Below, one piece after another: positions 51,864 to 60,135 of a stretch of 64,000 nucleotides of DNA. A program made the position numbers and the translations under genes. The stretch comes from Mycolicibacterium porcinum. GTDB taxonomy: Bacteria > Actinomycetota > Actinomycetes > Mycobacteriales > Mycobacteriaceae. Where the stretch lies: NCBI GenBank assembly GCA_002086835.1, contig MVIG01000001.1, positions 708,059 to 772,058 of the forward strand, given 5' to 3'. Within the stretch, counting starts at the first letter, position 1. Every line of letters starts with the position of its first letter. The notes beneath the pieces were generated by a model. It saw only the letters and a list, made by a program, of their open reading frames with translations. It was not told where the DNA came from and ran no database searches.

Positions 51864-53927
51864 GTGCAGGCGATTGTTGGCGATCTGGTTCGCGTCCCCG
51901 CTGTCCGGCGGCGGGTGCGGGACGACCTGATCGGGCTGAGTGGCGTCGCCGCCGTGATGGTCGTCGTCTGCCACCTCTGGTTCGGCCGGGCACCCGGTGG
52001 GATGGATGTCCTGCTGGTGCTCTCCGGCTTCTTCGTCGGCGGTCGCGTTCTTCGCGACATCGGTACGGCGAGCCCGTCGACCCTGGCCGCCGAGTTCGGG
52101 CGGCTGGTGCGCTGGTTGGTGCCGCCGCTGGTTCTCGTGGTGGTCGTGAGTGCGGTGCTCACGGTGCTCGTGCAGCCGGAGACCCGGTGGGAGGCTTTCG
52201 CCGATCAGACGCTGGCCGGTCTTGGCTTCTATCAGAACTGGGAGTTGCTCGGCTCAGCGGATGACTATGTGCAGGCCGGCGAGGCGGTGACCCCGCTGCA
52301 TCACCTGTGGGCCGTCTCGGTACTGGGCCAGTTCGCGCTCGCGTTCTTTGTGCTCGCCGGTGTGGTCCTCGCGGTGACGGCACGTCGGGGTCGCAGCGCG
52401 CGACGCACCAGCCTGGTCGCCGTGTCCGGTATCGCGGCGGCGGCATCGCTCTACTACGCGATCACGACCCAAGCGGACAACCCGATGCTCGCCTACTACA
52501 GCTCTGCTGCCCGCGCCTGGGAGCTGTTGGTCGGGGTTCTGGCCGCGGCACTGGTCACCGGCCCGGCCTGGGGAACCCGCAGGCCCGGCTGGGTGCGGTC
52601 GGCTGCGGCTGCCACCGGCCTGGTGGCGATCCTGGTGTGCGGTGTGCTCACCGGGCGGGCCATGCAATCCCCGGGTGTCTGGACGTTGATCCCGGTGGCG
52701 GCGACGGTGCTGGTGATCGTCAGTGCGGCCCGGGGGACGTCGCCGAGGACGAACGAATTCCTGCGCAGCGCGCCGCTGGTCGCTCTCGGAGCCGCGGCCT
52801 ACCCGCTGTATCTGTGGCACTGGCCCGTGCTGATCTTCTGGCTGGCGACCATCAACGACGACGCGGTCGGCCTGGCCGATGGCATCCCGATCATGCTGGT
52901 CATCGTGGCGCTGGCCGTGCTCACCGCGCGGTGGGCTCAGGTGCCGTGGCGTCGGGGGCCGGGTCTGCGGATGGTGTCGGGCACGGTCGTCGTGCTGGTC
53001 GCGATGGTGCTGGTGGCGACGTCGCTCATGTGGCAGGGGCACGTCGCGCGGGCCCGTGCCAGCGGTGCCGAGCTCGGCATGCTCTCGATCCGCGACTATC
53101 CGGGCGCGCAGGCGCTGATCGAGAATCGACCGGTCCCGAAGCTACCGATGCGCCCGAGTGTGTTGGAAGCCGACGACGACATTCCGCCGTCGTCGGTCGA
53201 CCACTGCGCCACCGGGTTCACCGGTGCCGAGGTGATCACCTGCGTCTACGGCGACCCCAAGGGGGAGCGCACCATCGCTCTGGCCGGCGGCTCGCATTCG
53301 GAGCACTGGCTGACCGCGCTGCACGAGATCGGGCGACAACACGGCTTCAGGGTGACCACCTACCTGAAATTCGGCTGTCCGCTGACCACCAAGCGCCTGC
53401 CGATCATCGCGGGATCGTTCGAGCCGTATCCGTCCTGCCGGACGTGGTCGGACAACGCGCTGGCGCAGATCATCGCGGACCGGCCGGATTACGTGTTCTT
53501 CACCTCGACGCGCCCGATCCTCAACAGCCCGGGCGATTATGTGCCCGACTATTACCTGGGGATCTGGGATGAGCTGTCCGCCAACGGGATTCCGATGCTC
53601 GGCATGCGTGACACGCCGTGGATGATCCGAGACGGATGGTTCTTCTCGCCGGTGGACTGCCTGTCCAGAGGTGGCGACGCCGAATCCTGCGGCTTGCCGC
53701 GGGACGAAGCCCTGGCCGAGCGCAATCCCACTCTCGACCATCTGGCGGACTATCCGATGATGAAGGTCCTCGACCTCACCGACGCGGTGTGCCGCCCGGC
53801 GATCTGCCGTGCCGTCGAGGGCAATGTGCTCGTGTACCACGATGCCCACCACCTCTCGGCGGCCTACGTCCGCACCCTCACCACCGAGTTGGCGCGCCAG
53901 ATGTCCGACGCCCTCGGATGGTGGTGA
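51864..53927 (+). CDS. acyltransferase-3 membrane protein with C-terminal SGNH domain
   Basis: A 687-residue OafA/YrhL-type O-acyltransferase. The first 390 residues hold about ten helices with the family start GLSGVAAVMVVVCHLWFG (catalytic His) and MDVLLVLSGFFVGGR. A periplasmic SGNH-like domain follows: block I reads GGSHSEHW where GDSHS is usual, and the C-terminal catalytic pair is in YHDAHHLS. Such proteins add acetyl or succinyl groups to cell-wall polysaccharides or lipids. GTG 51864 with GGGGAAG upstream is chosen since earlier frames overlap pucR. It ends 4 bp from the convergent nitroreductase-like gene. Confidence 0.88.
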   Translation: MQAIVGDLVRVPAVRRRVRDDLIGLSGVAAVMVVVCHLWFGRAPGGMDVLLVLSGFFVGGRVLRDIGTASPSTLAAEFGRLVRWLVPPLVLVVVVSAVLTVLVQPETRWEAFADQTLAGLGFYQNWELLGSADDYVQAGEAVTPLHHLWAVSVLGQFALAFFVLAGVVLAVTARRGRSARRTSLVAVSGIAAAASLYYAITTQADNPMLAYYSSAARAWELLVGVLAAALVTGPAWGTRRPGWVRSAAAATGLVAILVCGVLTGRAMQSPGVWTLIPVAATVLVIVSAARGTSPRTNEFLRSAPLVALGAAAYPLYLWHWPVLIFWLATINDDAVGLADGIPIMLVIVALAVLTARWAQVPWRRGPGLRMVSGTVVVLVAMVLVATSLMWQGHVARARASGAELGMLSIRDYPGAQALIENRPVPKLPMRPSVLEADDDIPPSSVDHCATGFTGAEVITCVYGDPKGERTIALAGGSHSEHWLTALHEIGRQHGFRVTTYLKFGCPLTTKRLPIIAGSFEPYPSCRTWSDNALAQIIADRPDYVFFTSTRPILNSPGDYVPDYYLGIWDELSANGIPMLGMRDTPWMIRDGWFFSPVDCLSRGGDAESCGLPRDEALAERNPTLDHLADYPMMKVLDLTDAVCRPAICRAVEGNVLVYHDAHHLSAAYVRTLTTELARQMSDALGWW

Positions 53928-53931
53928 CGCG

Positions 53932-54405
53932 TCACTCGACGACGAAGACCGGAATCTGTCGGTCGGTGTTGGTCTGGTACTCGGCGTACGGCGGGTACGC
54001 CTCGACGGCCAGCTTCCACCAGTGCTCGCGCTCGTCGCCGTCCAGTTCGCGGGCCGTCAGCGGCAAGGTCTTGTCGCCGTCCTGCACCGTCACGGCCGGG
54101 TTGGCCTTGACGTTGAAGTACCACGACGGGTGCTCCGGGGCGCCGCCCTTGGAGGCCACCATCGCGTAGCGGCCGTTCTCTTCCACGCGCATCAGCGGTA
54201 CGTAGCGCTTCTTGCCGGACTTGGCGCCTGTCGTCGTGAACAGCACGATCGGGCGATCGAGGACCTCGACGCCGTCGGTGGTGCCTTGTTCCAGGATGCG
54301 TTGGGTCTGCTCGCGTACCCAGTCGGTCGGGCTCAGTTCACCATGTTCAGTCACGCACCGCGCAACACCGGGCGCCCCGTCGCTATTCCGAAGATCGCGG
54401 GTCAT
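53932..54405 (-). CDS. F420-type deazaflavin-dependent nitroreductase (Ddn family)
   Basis: A 157-residue split beta-barrel protein of the Ddn/FDOR family that uses reduced coenzyme F420. Visible: RPIVLFTTTGAKSGKKRYVP, the F420-phosphate-binding segment, and SWYFNVKANPAVTV. Family members reduce quinones, mycotoxins or nitro compounds. Its ATG overlaps the TGA of the MFS gene (ATGA), which favours this start over GTG 54354, although the family often starts close to MTEHGELSP. It is third in the TetR-controlled SDR-MFS-Ddn operon, which suggests a detoxification unit. Confidence 0.85.
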   Translation of the reverse strand: MTRDLRNSDGAPGVARCVTEHGELSPTDWVREQTQRILEQGTTDGVEVLDRPIVLFTTTGAKSGKKRYVPLMRVEENGRYAMVASKGGAPEHPSWYFNVKANPAVTVQDGDKTLPLTARELDGDEREHWWKLAVEAYPPYAEYQTNTDRQIPVFVVE

Positions 54406-55589
54406 GTCGGGCACGGTACGGCGGGCTGCGGCCGGGTGCCGGCCCGTTGACCCCGGGCCAGCGTGGTATCCACGGCGAACAGTGCCAGCGCACCGACGGC
54501 CAGCCCGGCCCCGATCCACGGCACCGTCGGGTAGCCCGCGCCCGCGGTCAGGGCCATTCCGGCTAGCCACGGCCCGAGGGCGATGCCGACGTTGAACGCC
54601 GAGGTGGTTCCGGCCGCGGTCAGCGTCGGCGCGGATGCGCCGAGGGCGAAGACTCGCGAGTTCAGCGCCGGGTTCGTGCCGAATCCGGCCAGCCCCAGCA
54701 GCACGCTCAGCGCGCCCACCGCCAACGCATGGTGACTGACCAGCGCGATCGCGACCAGCACGGCGCACAACGCGCTGAATCCGACCAGCAGTACCCCGTG
54801 CGGCCAGCGATCGGCCGCGTAGCCGCCCACCGCCATCCCGGTCAGTGCGCCCACGCCGTAGCCGAGCAGCACCACCGGCACCCATTCAGGCCCTAGGCCG
54901 CTGGTGGTGATCAGCATGGCGCCGAGATAGGTGAAGGTGCCGAGGAGTGCCGCGGTGCTGACCGCGGTCATGGCGTAGGACAACCACAGCCGGGACACGG
55001 CCAGCCCGCGCAACTCGTCGGCCATCCGTGGCGCGGTGGTGGGGCGTGCCGTCGGGACAGCGGCCAGCACCGCGCCCGCGGCCAGGGTGGACATGGCCGC
55101 GACGGCCCAGAATGCGCCGCGCCAGCCCAGATTCTGACCGATCCAGGTGCCCGCGGGCAGCCCGATCACCGTGGCGACGGTGAGTCCGCCTGCGACGACG
55201 CTCATCGCGCGGCCGCGCCGGTCGGGGGAGACCAGCGACATCGCGGTACCCGCGCCGACGGCCCAGAAGCCGGCGTAGACGAATGCCGCCACGAACCTGA
55301 CCGCCACCAGCACCGGGTAGGAATCGGTGAGCGCACCGGCGACGTGGGCCAGGACGAAGATCGTCAGGAATGCCAGCAGCGCCCGCCGGCGCGGCCAGCG
55401 CAGTGTGATGACGGCGAGGACGGGAGCGCCGATCAGCATGCCGAGCGCGAACACCGACACCAGCAGACCGGCTTGTGGAATCGTCACTCCGAGATCGGCC
55501 GACAATTCGGGAAGCAGGCCAGCCAGCATGAGTTCGCTTGTGCCCTGGGCGAATATCGCGGCGCCGATGATCCAGATCGCGACCGGCAT
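54402..55589 (-). CDS. MFS exporter, DHA1 (AraJ/Cmx) family
   Basis: A 395-residue 12-helix transporter. The start AAIFAQGTSELMLAGLLPEL and LGVTIPQAGLLVSVFALGM are typical of the sugar-efflux/chloramphenicol-exporter (Cmx, AraJ) group, and GAPVLAVITLRWPRRRALL is motif A. It should expel drugs or small polar compounds with proton antiport. ATG 55589 shares a base with the SDR stop (TGATG), so translation is coupled on both sides (SDR and Ddn). Together with the divergent TetR this makes a typical inducible efflux-detoxification cluster. Confidence 0.88.
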   Translation of the reverse strand: MPVAIWIIGAAIFAQGTSELMLAGLLPELSADLGVTIPQAGLLVSVFALGMLIGAPVLAVITLRWPRRRALLAFLTIFVLAHVAGALTDSYPVLVAVRFVAAFVYAGFWAVGAGTAMSLVSPDRRGRAMSVVAGGLTVATVIGLPAGTWIGQNLGWRGAFWAVAAMSTLAAGAVLAAVPTARPTTAPRMADELRGLAVSRLWLSYAMTAVSTAALLGTFTYLGAMLITTSGLGPEWVPVVLLGYGVGALTGMAVGGYAADRWPHGVLLVGFSALCAVLVAIALVSHHALAVGALSVLLGLAGFGTNPALNSRVFALGASAPTLTAAGTTSAFNVGIALGPWLAGMALTAGAGYPTVPWIGAGLAVGALALFAVDTTLARGQRAGTRPQPAVPCPT

Positions 55590-56341
55590 CAGAGCATCGA
55601 CCCTCCGCTGGCATCGATCCACTGGCCGGTCACCCAGCGGGAATCCTCGTCGGCCAGGAAGGCGACGATGTCGGCGATGTCGTCAGGCTGGGCGACCCGG
55701 TTGAACGGTGACTGTCCCGCCACCGCTGCCCGTCCCTGCGCAGAGGCCAGCCGCGCCGCGTTCATGTCGGTGTCGGTGCTGCCCGGGCCCACGGCATTCA
55801 CCGTGATGCCTCGCGGCGCAACGTGTTTGGCCAGGGTTGCGGTGAACGAGTCGAGGGCGGCCTTGGACATCGCGTAGGCGAGCAGTTCCGGTATCCGGGC
55901 GCCGTGGGTGAACCGCGTCGAGATGTTGACGATGCGGCCGTGGTCGCGGATCCGGGACAGTCCCTGTTGGGTGATGAAGACCGGTGCGCGGGTGTTCACC
56001 GCGAAGATCTCGTCGTATGTCGATTCGGTCAGGTCGTCGAAACCGATTCGGCCACCCAGTATCCCGGCATTGTTCACCAGGATGTCGAGGCCGTCGGCGT
56101 GACGGTCGAAGGCCTCCCAGAGTCGCGATGCGTCGCCTGCGACGCCGAGTGCCGCCGAAACGGCGAACGCCTCGCCGCCGGCCTCGGCGATCTGTCGCAC
56201 GGTCTGTTCGGCGGCGTCGGCGCGGCTGCCGTAGTGCACGCCGACCCGGGCGCCGTCGCGGGCTAGGCGAAGGGCGATGGCCCGGCCGATTCCCCGGCTG
56301 GCGCCGGTCACCAGTGCGGTCTTGCCGATCAGAGAGGGCAC
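55589..56341 (-). CDS. short-chain dehydrogenase/reductase, first gene of the TetR-controlled operon
   Basis: A 250-residue classical SDR with TGASRGIG at residues 12-19, NNAG at 90-93, and catalytic Ser141, Tyr156 and Lys160. The C-terminal WVTGQWIDASGG is the usual end of the FabG-like group. NADP(H) preference is suggested by Ser39-Arg40 after beta-2 (HYGSRAD). As first gene of an operon with an exporter and an F420-type reductase it probably transforms the compound that the TetR protein senses. GTG 56341 is 77 bp from the tetR start, with two operator copies between. Confidence 0.88.
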   Translation of the reverse strand: MPSLIGKTALVTGASRGIGRAIALRLARDGARVGVHYGSRADAAEQTVRQIAEAGGEAFAVSAALGVAGDASRLWEAFDRHADGLDILVNNAGILGGRIGFDDLTESTYDEIFAVNTRAPVFITQQGLSRIRDHGRIVNISTRFTHGARIPELLAYAMSKAALDSFTATLAKHVAPRGITVNAVGPGSTDTDMNAARLASAQGRAAVAGQSPFNRVAQPDDIADIVAFLADEDSRWVTGQWIDASGGSML

Positions 56342-56357
56342 GTTGCCATCCTTTCTA

Positions 56358-56412
56358 TAGCGGTCGATACAAAATTCGACGCTAGCACATTACCTAGCGG
56401 TCGCTATAGAAT
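56358..56412. promoter_or_regulatory. double TetR operator and leaderless tetR promoter
   Basis: Two copies of TAGCGGTCGNTA (56358-56369 and 56395-56406) stand 37 bp apart in the 77-bp divergent gap. The second has the dyad TAGCG-GT-CGCTA and is directly followed by TAGAAT (56407-56412), a -10 that ends 6 nt before GTG 56419. Repression of both directions by the TetR protein is likely. Confidence 0.75.
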
Positions 56413-56418
56413 GGCTGG

Positions 56419-57006
56419 GTGACCCCGGTACGTGGACGGCCCCGCTCATTCGACCGTGATGCGGCTCTGGACAAGGCGATCCTGCTGTTCTGGGAGCGCG
56501 GATACGAGGCCACGTCCACGCGCGATCTGAGCAGCGCGCTCGGCATCGGAATCCCCAGCATCTACGCCGCTTTCGGGGACAAGCAGTGCCTGTTCAGCGA
56601 GGCGGTGCAGGTCTACGACGAGCGGTACGGCGGGTTCATCAACGCCGCGTTGAGGGAAGAGTCCACCGCCCGAGCCGCTTTCGCCCGCATCCTTCGCGAA
56701 GCTCCGGCGCGGTATACCCGCCGCGGGCTGCCCAACGGATGCCTCATCGTCAGCGGTGACGACGGCACCGTCGACCCGGCCGTGCGGGCCGCCCTGCAGC
56801 GCATCCGTCGTCAGAAAACCGGTGAGCTCGCCGACAAGGTCGGCGCGGACATCGCGGCCGGGGACGTTCCGGCAGATACTGATGCGCAAGCGCTGGCCCA
56901 GTACGTCATGTCCGCGCTGAGCGGTATCGCCCAAGCTGCCCGTGACCGCGTTCCGCGGGCCACTCTCGACCGGGTTGCCGAGATCGCGGTCCGGGCTCTG
57001 CCGTGA
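56419..57006 (+). CDS. TetR family transcriptional regulator
   Basis: A 195-residue TetR protein. The N-terminal helix-turn-helix is at about residues 9-55 (TSTRDLSSALGIGIPSIYAA, FGDKQCLF), and the ligand domain resembles the group that contains GLPNGCLIVSG, with a cysteine (Cys114) in the pocket region, as in AcrR-like and electrophile-sensing repressors. It is divergent from the SDR-MFS-Ddn operon with two operator copies between, so it should repress that operon and itself. Its mRNA is probably leaderless. It ends 6 bp from the convergent quinone reductase gene. Confidence 0.9.
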   Translation: MTPVRGRPRSFDRDAALDKAILLFWERGYEATSTRDLSSALGIGIPSIYAAFGDKQCLFSEAVQVYDERYGGFINAALREESTARAAFARILREAPARYTRRGLPNGCLIVSGDDGTVDPAVRAALQRIRRQKTGELADKVGADIAAGDVPADTDAQALAQYVMSALSGIAQAARDRVPRATLDRVAEIAVRALP

Positions 57007-57012
57007 GTTCGG

Positions 57013-57999
57013 CTACCTTAGTTTGAGGACCACTTTGCCCTTGGCGCTGCGGTTTTCCAATGACGCGATGGCCTGCGCGGCCTGCTCCAGCGGGAACACG
57101 TCAGGCTGGGGGGCGGGCACCGCACCGGAGGCCAGCAGCGGCTGGAGTTCGGCCCATTGCTCCTGCAGGTAGCCGGGGTGGGAGAACGTCCAGGCGCCCC
57201 AGCCCGCGCCGATCACGTCGACGTTGTTGAGCAGCAGGCGGTTCACCTTGACCGTGGGGATCTCGCCGCCGGTGAAGCCCACGACCAGCAACCGCCCACC
57301 GACGGCCAGTGAACGCAGGGAGTCGGTGAAACGGTCACCGCCGACCGGGTCGAGGACGACATCGACACCGCGCCCGTCGGTGAGTTCCTTGACCGCGTCA
57401 CGGAACCCCTCGGCCAGCACCACGTCCGATGCCCCTGCGGCCCTGGCGATCTCGGCCTTCTCCTGGGTGGACACCACCGCGATGGTGCGTGACGCGCCCA
57501 GCGCCGGGGCCAGCCGCAGCGCGGAGGTGCCGATGCCGCCGGCCGCGCCGTGCACGAGGACGGTCTCACCTTGGGCGAGCCTGCCGCGGGTGCGCAGCGC
57601 GAACTGCACCGTCAGGTCGTTGAACAGGATGCCGGCGCCCGCCTCGAACGACACCGAGTCGGGCAGTGCGAACACCCGGTCGGCGGGCAGCGCCACCACT
57701 TCGGCCATCCCGCCGGACAGCATGGTCAGGCCGAGCACGCGGTCGCCGGCGGAGACATGGGCACCGGCAGGTGCGCTGCGAACCACGCCGGCCACCTCGG
57801 CGCCCGGGGTGAACGGCAGATCCGGCTTGTACTGATAGAGCCCACGGGTGAGCAGGGCGTCGGGGAAGGCGACCCCGGCGGCGTGGACGTCGATCACCAC
57901 GGCGGTGTCGGATTCGGCGGCGTCGACGCTGGGTTCGGCCACCTCCACCACCCGCACCGCGTCGGGACCGTCGAGGGCGGTGATCTGTGCTGCACGCAT
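57013..57999 (-). CDS. NADPH:quinone oxidoreductase-like zinc-free MDR protein
   Basis: A 328-residue medium-chain dehydrogenase of the quinone oxidoreductase group. Seen: GAEVAGVVRSAPAGAHVSAG, the cofactor loop HGAAGGIGTSALRLA and DVVLDPVGGD; the zinc ligands of alcohol dehydrogenases are absent. It should reduce quinones or enones with NADPH in the cytosol. ATG 57999 is 68 bp from the divergent zinc alcohol dehydrogenase gene, and a palindrome lies between the two. AAGGAGACACC upstream is a strong ribosome site. Confidence 0.9.
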   Translation of the reverse strand: MRAAQITALDGPDAVRVVEVAEPSVDAAESDTAVVIDVHAAGVAFPDALLTRGLYQYKPDLPFTPGAEVAGVVRSAPAGAHVSAGDRVLGLTMLSGGMAEVVALPADRVFALPDSVSFEAGAGILFNDLTVQFALRTRGRLAQGETVLVHGAAGGIGTSALRLAPALGASRTIAVVSTQEKAEIARAAGASDVVLAEGFRDAVKELTDGRGVDVVLDPVGGDRFTDSLRSLAVGGRLLVVGFTGGEIPTVKVNRLLLNNVDVIGAGWGAWTFSHPGYLQEQWAELQPLLASGAVPAPQPDVFPLEQAAQAIASLENRSAKGKVVLKLR

Positions 58000-58030
58000 C
58001 GGTGTCTCCTTCTGGTGGGTCGCCAGCCAA

Positions 58031-58061
58031 TTGTGACAGGTGTCAAGTCGGTGGTTAGCAT
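58031..58061 (+). promoter_or_regulatory. palindrome and -10 box of the alcohol dehydrogenase promoter
   Basis: TGACA-GG-TGTCA (58034-58045) is a perfect 5+5 dyad that overlaps TTGTGA (possible -35, 58031-58036). TAGCAT (58056-58061) is a -10 ending 6 nt before ATG 58068, suggesting a leaderless mRNA. A repressor site for one or both divergent genes is likely; no adjacent regulator is obvious. Confidence 0.6.
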
Positions 58062-58067
58062 CACCGA

Positions 58068-59165
58068 ATGCTCAACGCCCGCGCCGCGGTGGTGTTCGAC
58101 GCCGGAGCCGATCCACAGCTCGCCGACGTCCAGATCCGCGAACCCGTCGGCGACGAGGTGCTGGTCCGTATCGACGCGGTGGGCATCTGCCACACCGATG
58201 TGAGCGTAGCCGCGCGGTTTCGCAAGCTGCCGATGGTGTTCGGCCACGAGGGGGCGGGCACCGTGGTCCAGGCCGGTCCGGACGCCACGCCCCGGGTCGG
58301 TGACCAGGTCGTCCTCACCTTCGCCAGTTGTGGGACGTGCGGCAATTGCCGGTCCGACGCTCCGGCGTACTGCGAGCATTCGACCGATCTCAACATGCGC
58401 GGCAGCCGCCGCGACCAGTCCAGCGCGCTGCAGACCGGTGGTGTCCCCGTCGGCGGCGGATTCTTTGGCCAGTCCAGCTTCTGCACCCATGCGCTCGCCG
58501 GCAGCCGCAACGCGGTGGTGCTGCCCGAGCCGATCGACCCCGCGCTGGCCGCGCCGCTGGGCTGCAGCGTGCAGACCGGTGTCGGTGCGGTGCTCAACGT
58601 GCTCGGGCCGCAACCGGCGGACGCGCTCGTGGTGTTCGGGGCCGGAGCCGTCGGTCTTTCGGCGGTCATGGGGGCCCGGATCGCGGGGTACCGCACCATC
58701 GTGGCGGTCGACCCGATCGCGCAGAGGCGCACGCTGGCAACCGAATTGGGCGCCACCGCAACCATCGACCCGACCGTCTGCGACGCCGCCGCGGCGGTGC
58801 TCGAACTGACCGGGGGAGTGGCCGCAGCCGTCGACACCACCGCTCGGCCCGAGGTTCTGGCCGCGGCGGTGGGGGTGCTGCGTGAGCGCGGCACCCTGGC
58901 GCTGCTGGGCCTCGGAGCGTTGACCGCGGAGCTGCCCGTCGCGGCCATCATGGGCAAGGGCCTGACCTTGCGCGGCGTGGTGGAGGGTGACAGCGAGCCG
59001 CAGACCTTCATCCCGCGCCTGGTTGATCTGCTCCGGTGTGGCGAACTTCCACTCGACAAGATGGTGAGTCGCTACCCGTTCGACGAGTTCGATCGGGCCT
59101 GGGCCGCCGCCAAAGCCGCTGACGTCGTCAAACCGGTGTTGATCACTGGCGCGGTAGGCTCGTAA
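58068..59165 (+). CDS. zinc-dependent alcohol dehydrogenase
   Basis: A 365-residue class III-like zinc alcohol dehydrogenase. The catalytic zinc ligands are Cys41 (GICHTD) and His60-Glu61 (FGHEGAG); the structural zinc is held by Cys88, Cys91, Cys94 and Cys102. The cofactor loop VVFGAGAVGLSAVMG ends with VAVDPIAQRR, whose Asp favours NAD. Relatives in mycobacteria oxidise aryl or long-chain alcohols. A predicted leaderless start lies 6 nt after TAGCAT. It is followed 43 bp later by the haloperoxidase-like gene, so co-transcription is possible. Confidence 0.9.
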   Translation: MLNARAAVVFDAGADPQLADVQIREPVGDEVLVRIDAVGICHTDVSVAARFRKLPMVFGHEGAGTVVQAGPDATPRVGDQVVLTFASCGTCGNCRSDAPAYCEHSTDLNMRGSRRDQSSALQTGGVPVGGGFFGQSSFCTHALAGSRNAVVLPEPIDPALAAPLGCSVQTGVGAVLNVLGPQPADALVVFGAGAVGLSAVMGARIAGYRTIVAVDPIAQRRTLATELGATATIDPTVCDAAAAVLELTGGVAAAVDTTARPEVLAAAVGVLRERGTLALLGLGALTAELPVAAIMGKGLTLRGVVEGDSEPQTFIPRLVDLLRCGELPLDKMVSRYPFDEFDRAWAAAKAADVVKPVLITGAVGS

Positions 59166-59208
59166 ACCCTCAGTTTCACCCGGCAACGACGCCAACGATC
59201 GGAGGACC

Positions 59209-60135
59209 ATGACCCTTCCCCAGCTACCACCGGGACGCGCGGTCGAGGTTCGCGCCGTCGACGGCGTGCGATTGCATGCCGAGGTGTTCGGGCCTGAGGA
59301 CGGCTACCCGATCGTGCTGGCCCACGGCATCACGTGCGCGATCGGGGTGTGGGCCCACCAGATCGCCGACCTGGCGACCGATTACCGCGTCATCGCCTAC
59401 GACCATCGCGGGCACGGCCGTAGCGAGACCCCGCACGGCCGGCGCCGGTACAGCCTCAACCATCTCGCCGCCGACCTCGACGCGGTACTCGACGCGACGC
59501 TGAGGCCCGGCGAGCGGGCGGTCATCGCCGGACATTCCATGGGCGGCATCGCGATCACCTCCTGGTCGCAGCGTTATCCGACGCGGGTGGCGGCCCGCGC
59601 CGACGCTGTCGCCCTCATCAACACCACCACCGGGGACCTGGTGCGGGACGTGAAATTGTTGCAGGTTCCGGCGCCGCTGGCGTCGACACGCGTCCTGGCG
59701 GCCGGCACCGCCATCAGGACGTTCGGCGGCGCATGGGTGCCCCGGATCACCGAGCGCCCCAACAAGCGGCTCGTCGCGCACCTCGCGGTGGGCCACGACG
59801 CGGAGCCGTGGGTGGCGGAGTTCGTTTATCGGCTGTTCGCGCAGACGCCCGCCGCCGGGCGCGGAGGGTGGGCCAGGGCGTTGGTCAACAGTCTTGGACC
59901 GCAACATATCTCGCTGGGGAATCTGTCGGTGCCCACGCTGGTGATCGGCAGCGTCAAAGATCGCCTGCTGCCCATCGACGCCGCCCGTCGCATCGCTGCT
60001 GACGCCCCGAACCTGAGCGCCTTCGTCGAGATGCCCGGGGGGCACTGCGCGATTCTGGAATGCCCGTCGCAGGTGAACGCCCGATTGCGGGCCTTGGCCG
60101 AGTCGGTGGCCTTGCCCCGGACGGTCAATCAGTAA
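59209..60135 (+). CDS. hpx: alpha/beta-hydrolase (non-haem haloperoxidase-like, Hpx/Rv3171c)
   Basis: A 308-residue alpha/beta-hydrolase with nucleophile Ser110 in GHSMGG, an oxyanion segment [14 protein letters not shown], and the final histidine in PGGHCAIL. The name haloperoxidase comes from fold similarity; esterase or lactonase action is at least as likely. GGAGG at 59201-59205 is 3 nt from the ATG. It overlaps the convergent amine oxidase gene by 11 bp at the 3' ends. The pair with aofH matches M. tuberculosis Rv3171c-Rv3170, showing that the window returns to the ancestral order here. Confidence 0.82.
   Translation: MTLPQLPPGRAVEVRAVDGVRLHAEVFGPEDGYPIVLAHGITCAIGVWAHQIADLATDYRVIAYDHRGHGRSETPHGRRRYSLNHLAADLDAVLDATLRPGERAVIAGHSMGGIAITSWSQRYPTRVAARADAVALINTTTGDLVRDVKLLQVPAPLASTRVLAAGTAIRTFGGAWVPRITERPNKRLVAHLAVGHDAEPWVAEFVYRLFAQTPAAGRGGWARALVNSLGPQHISLGNLSVPTLVIGSVKDRLLPIDAARRIAADAPNLSAFVEMPGGHCAILECPSQVNARLRALAESVALPRTVNQ

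Noticed and set aside
58034-58045. Fourth member of the XRE-cupin operator set
   Set aside because: TGACA-GG-TGTCA has a 2-nt spacer and lacks the outer C/G bases; the three true sites have TGACAC-N3-GTGTCC.
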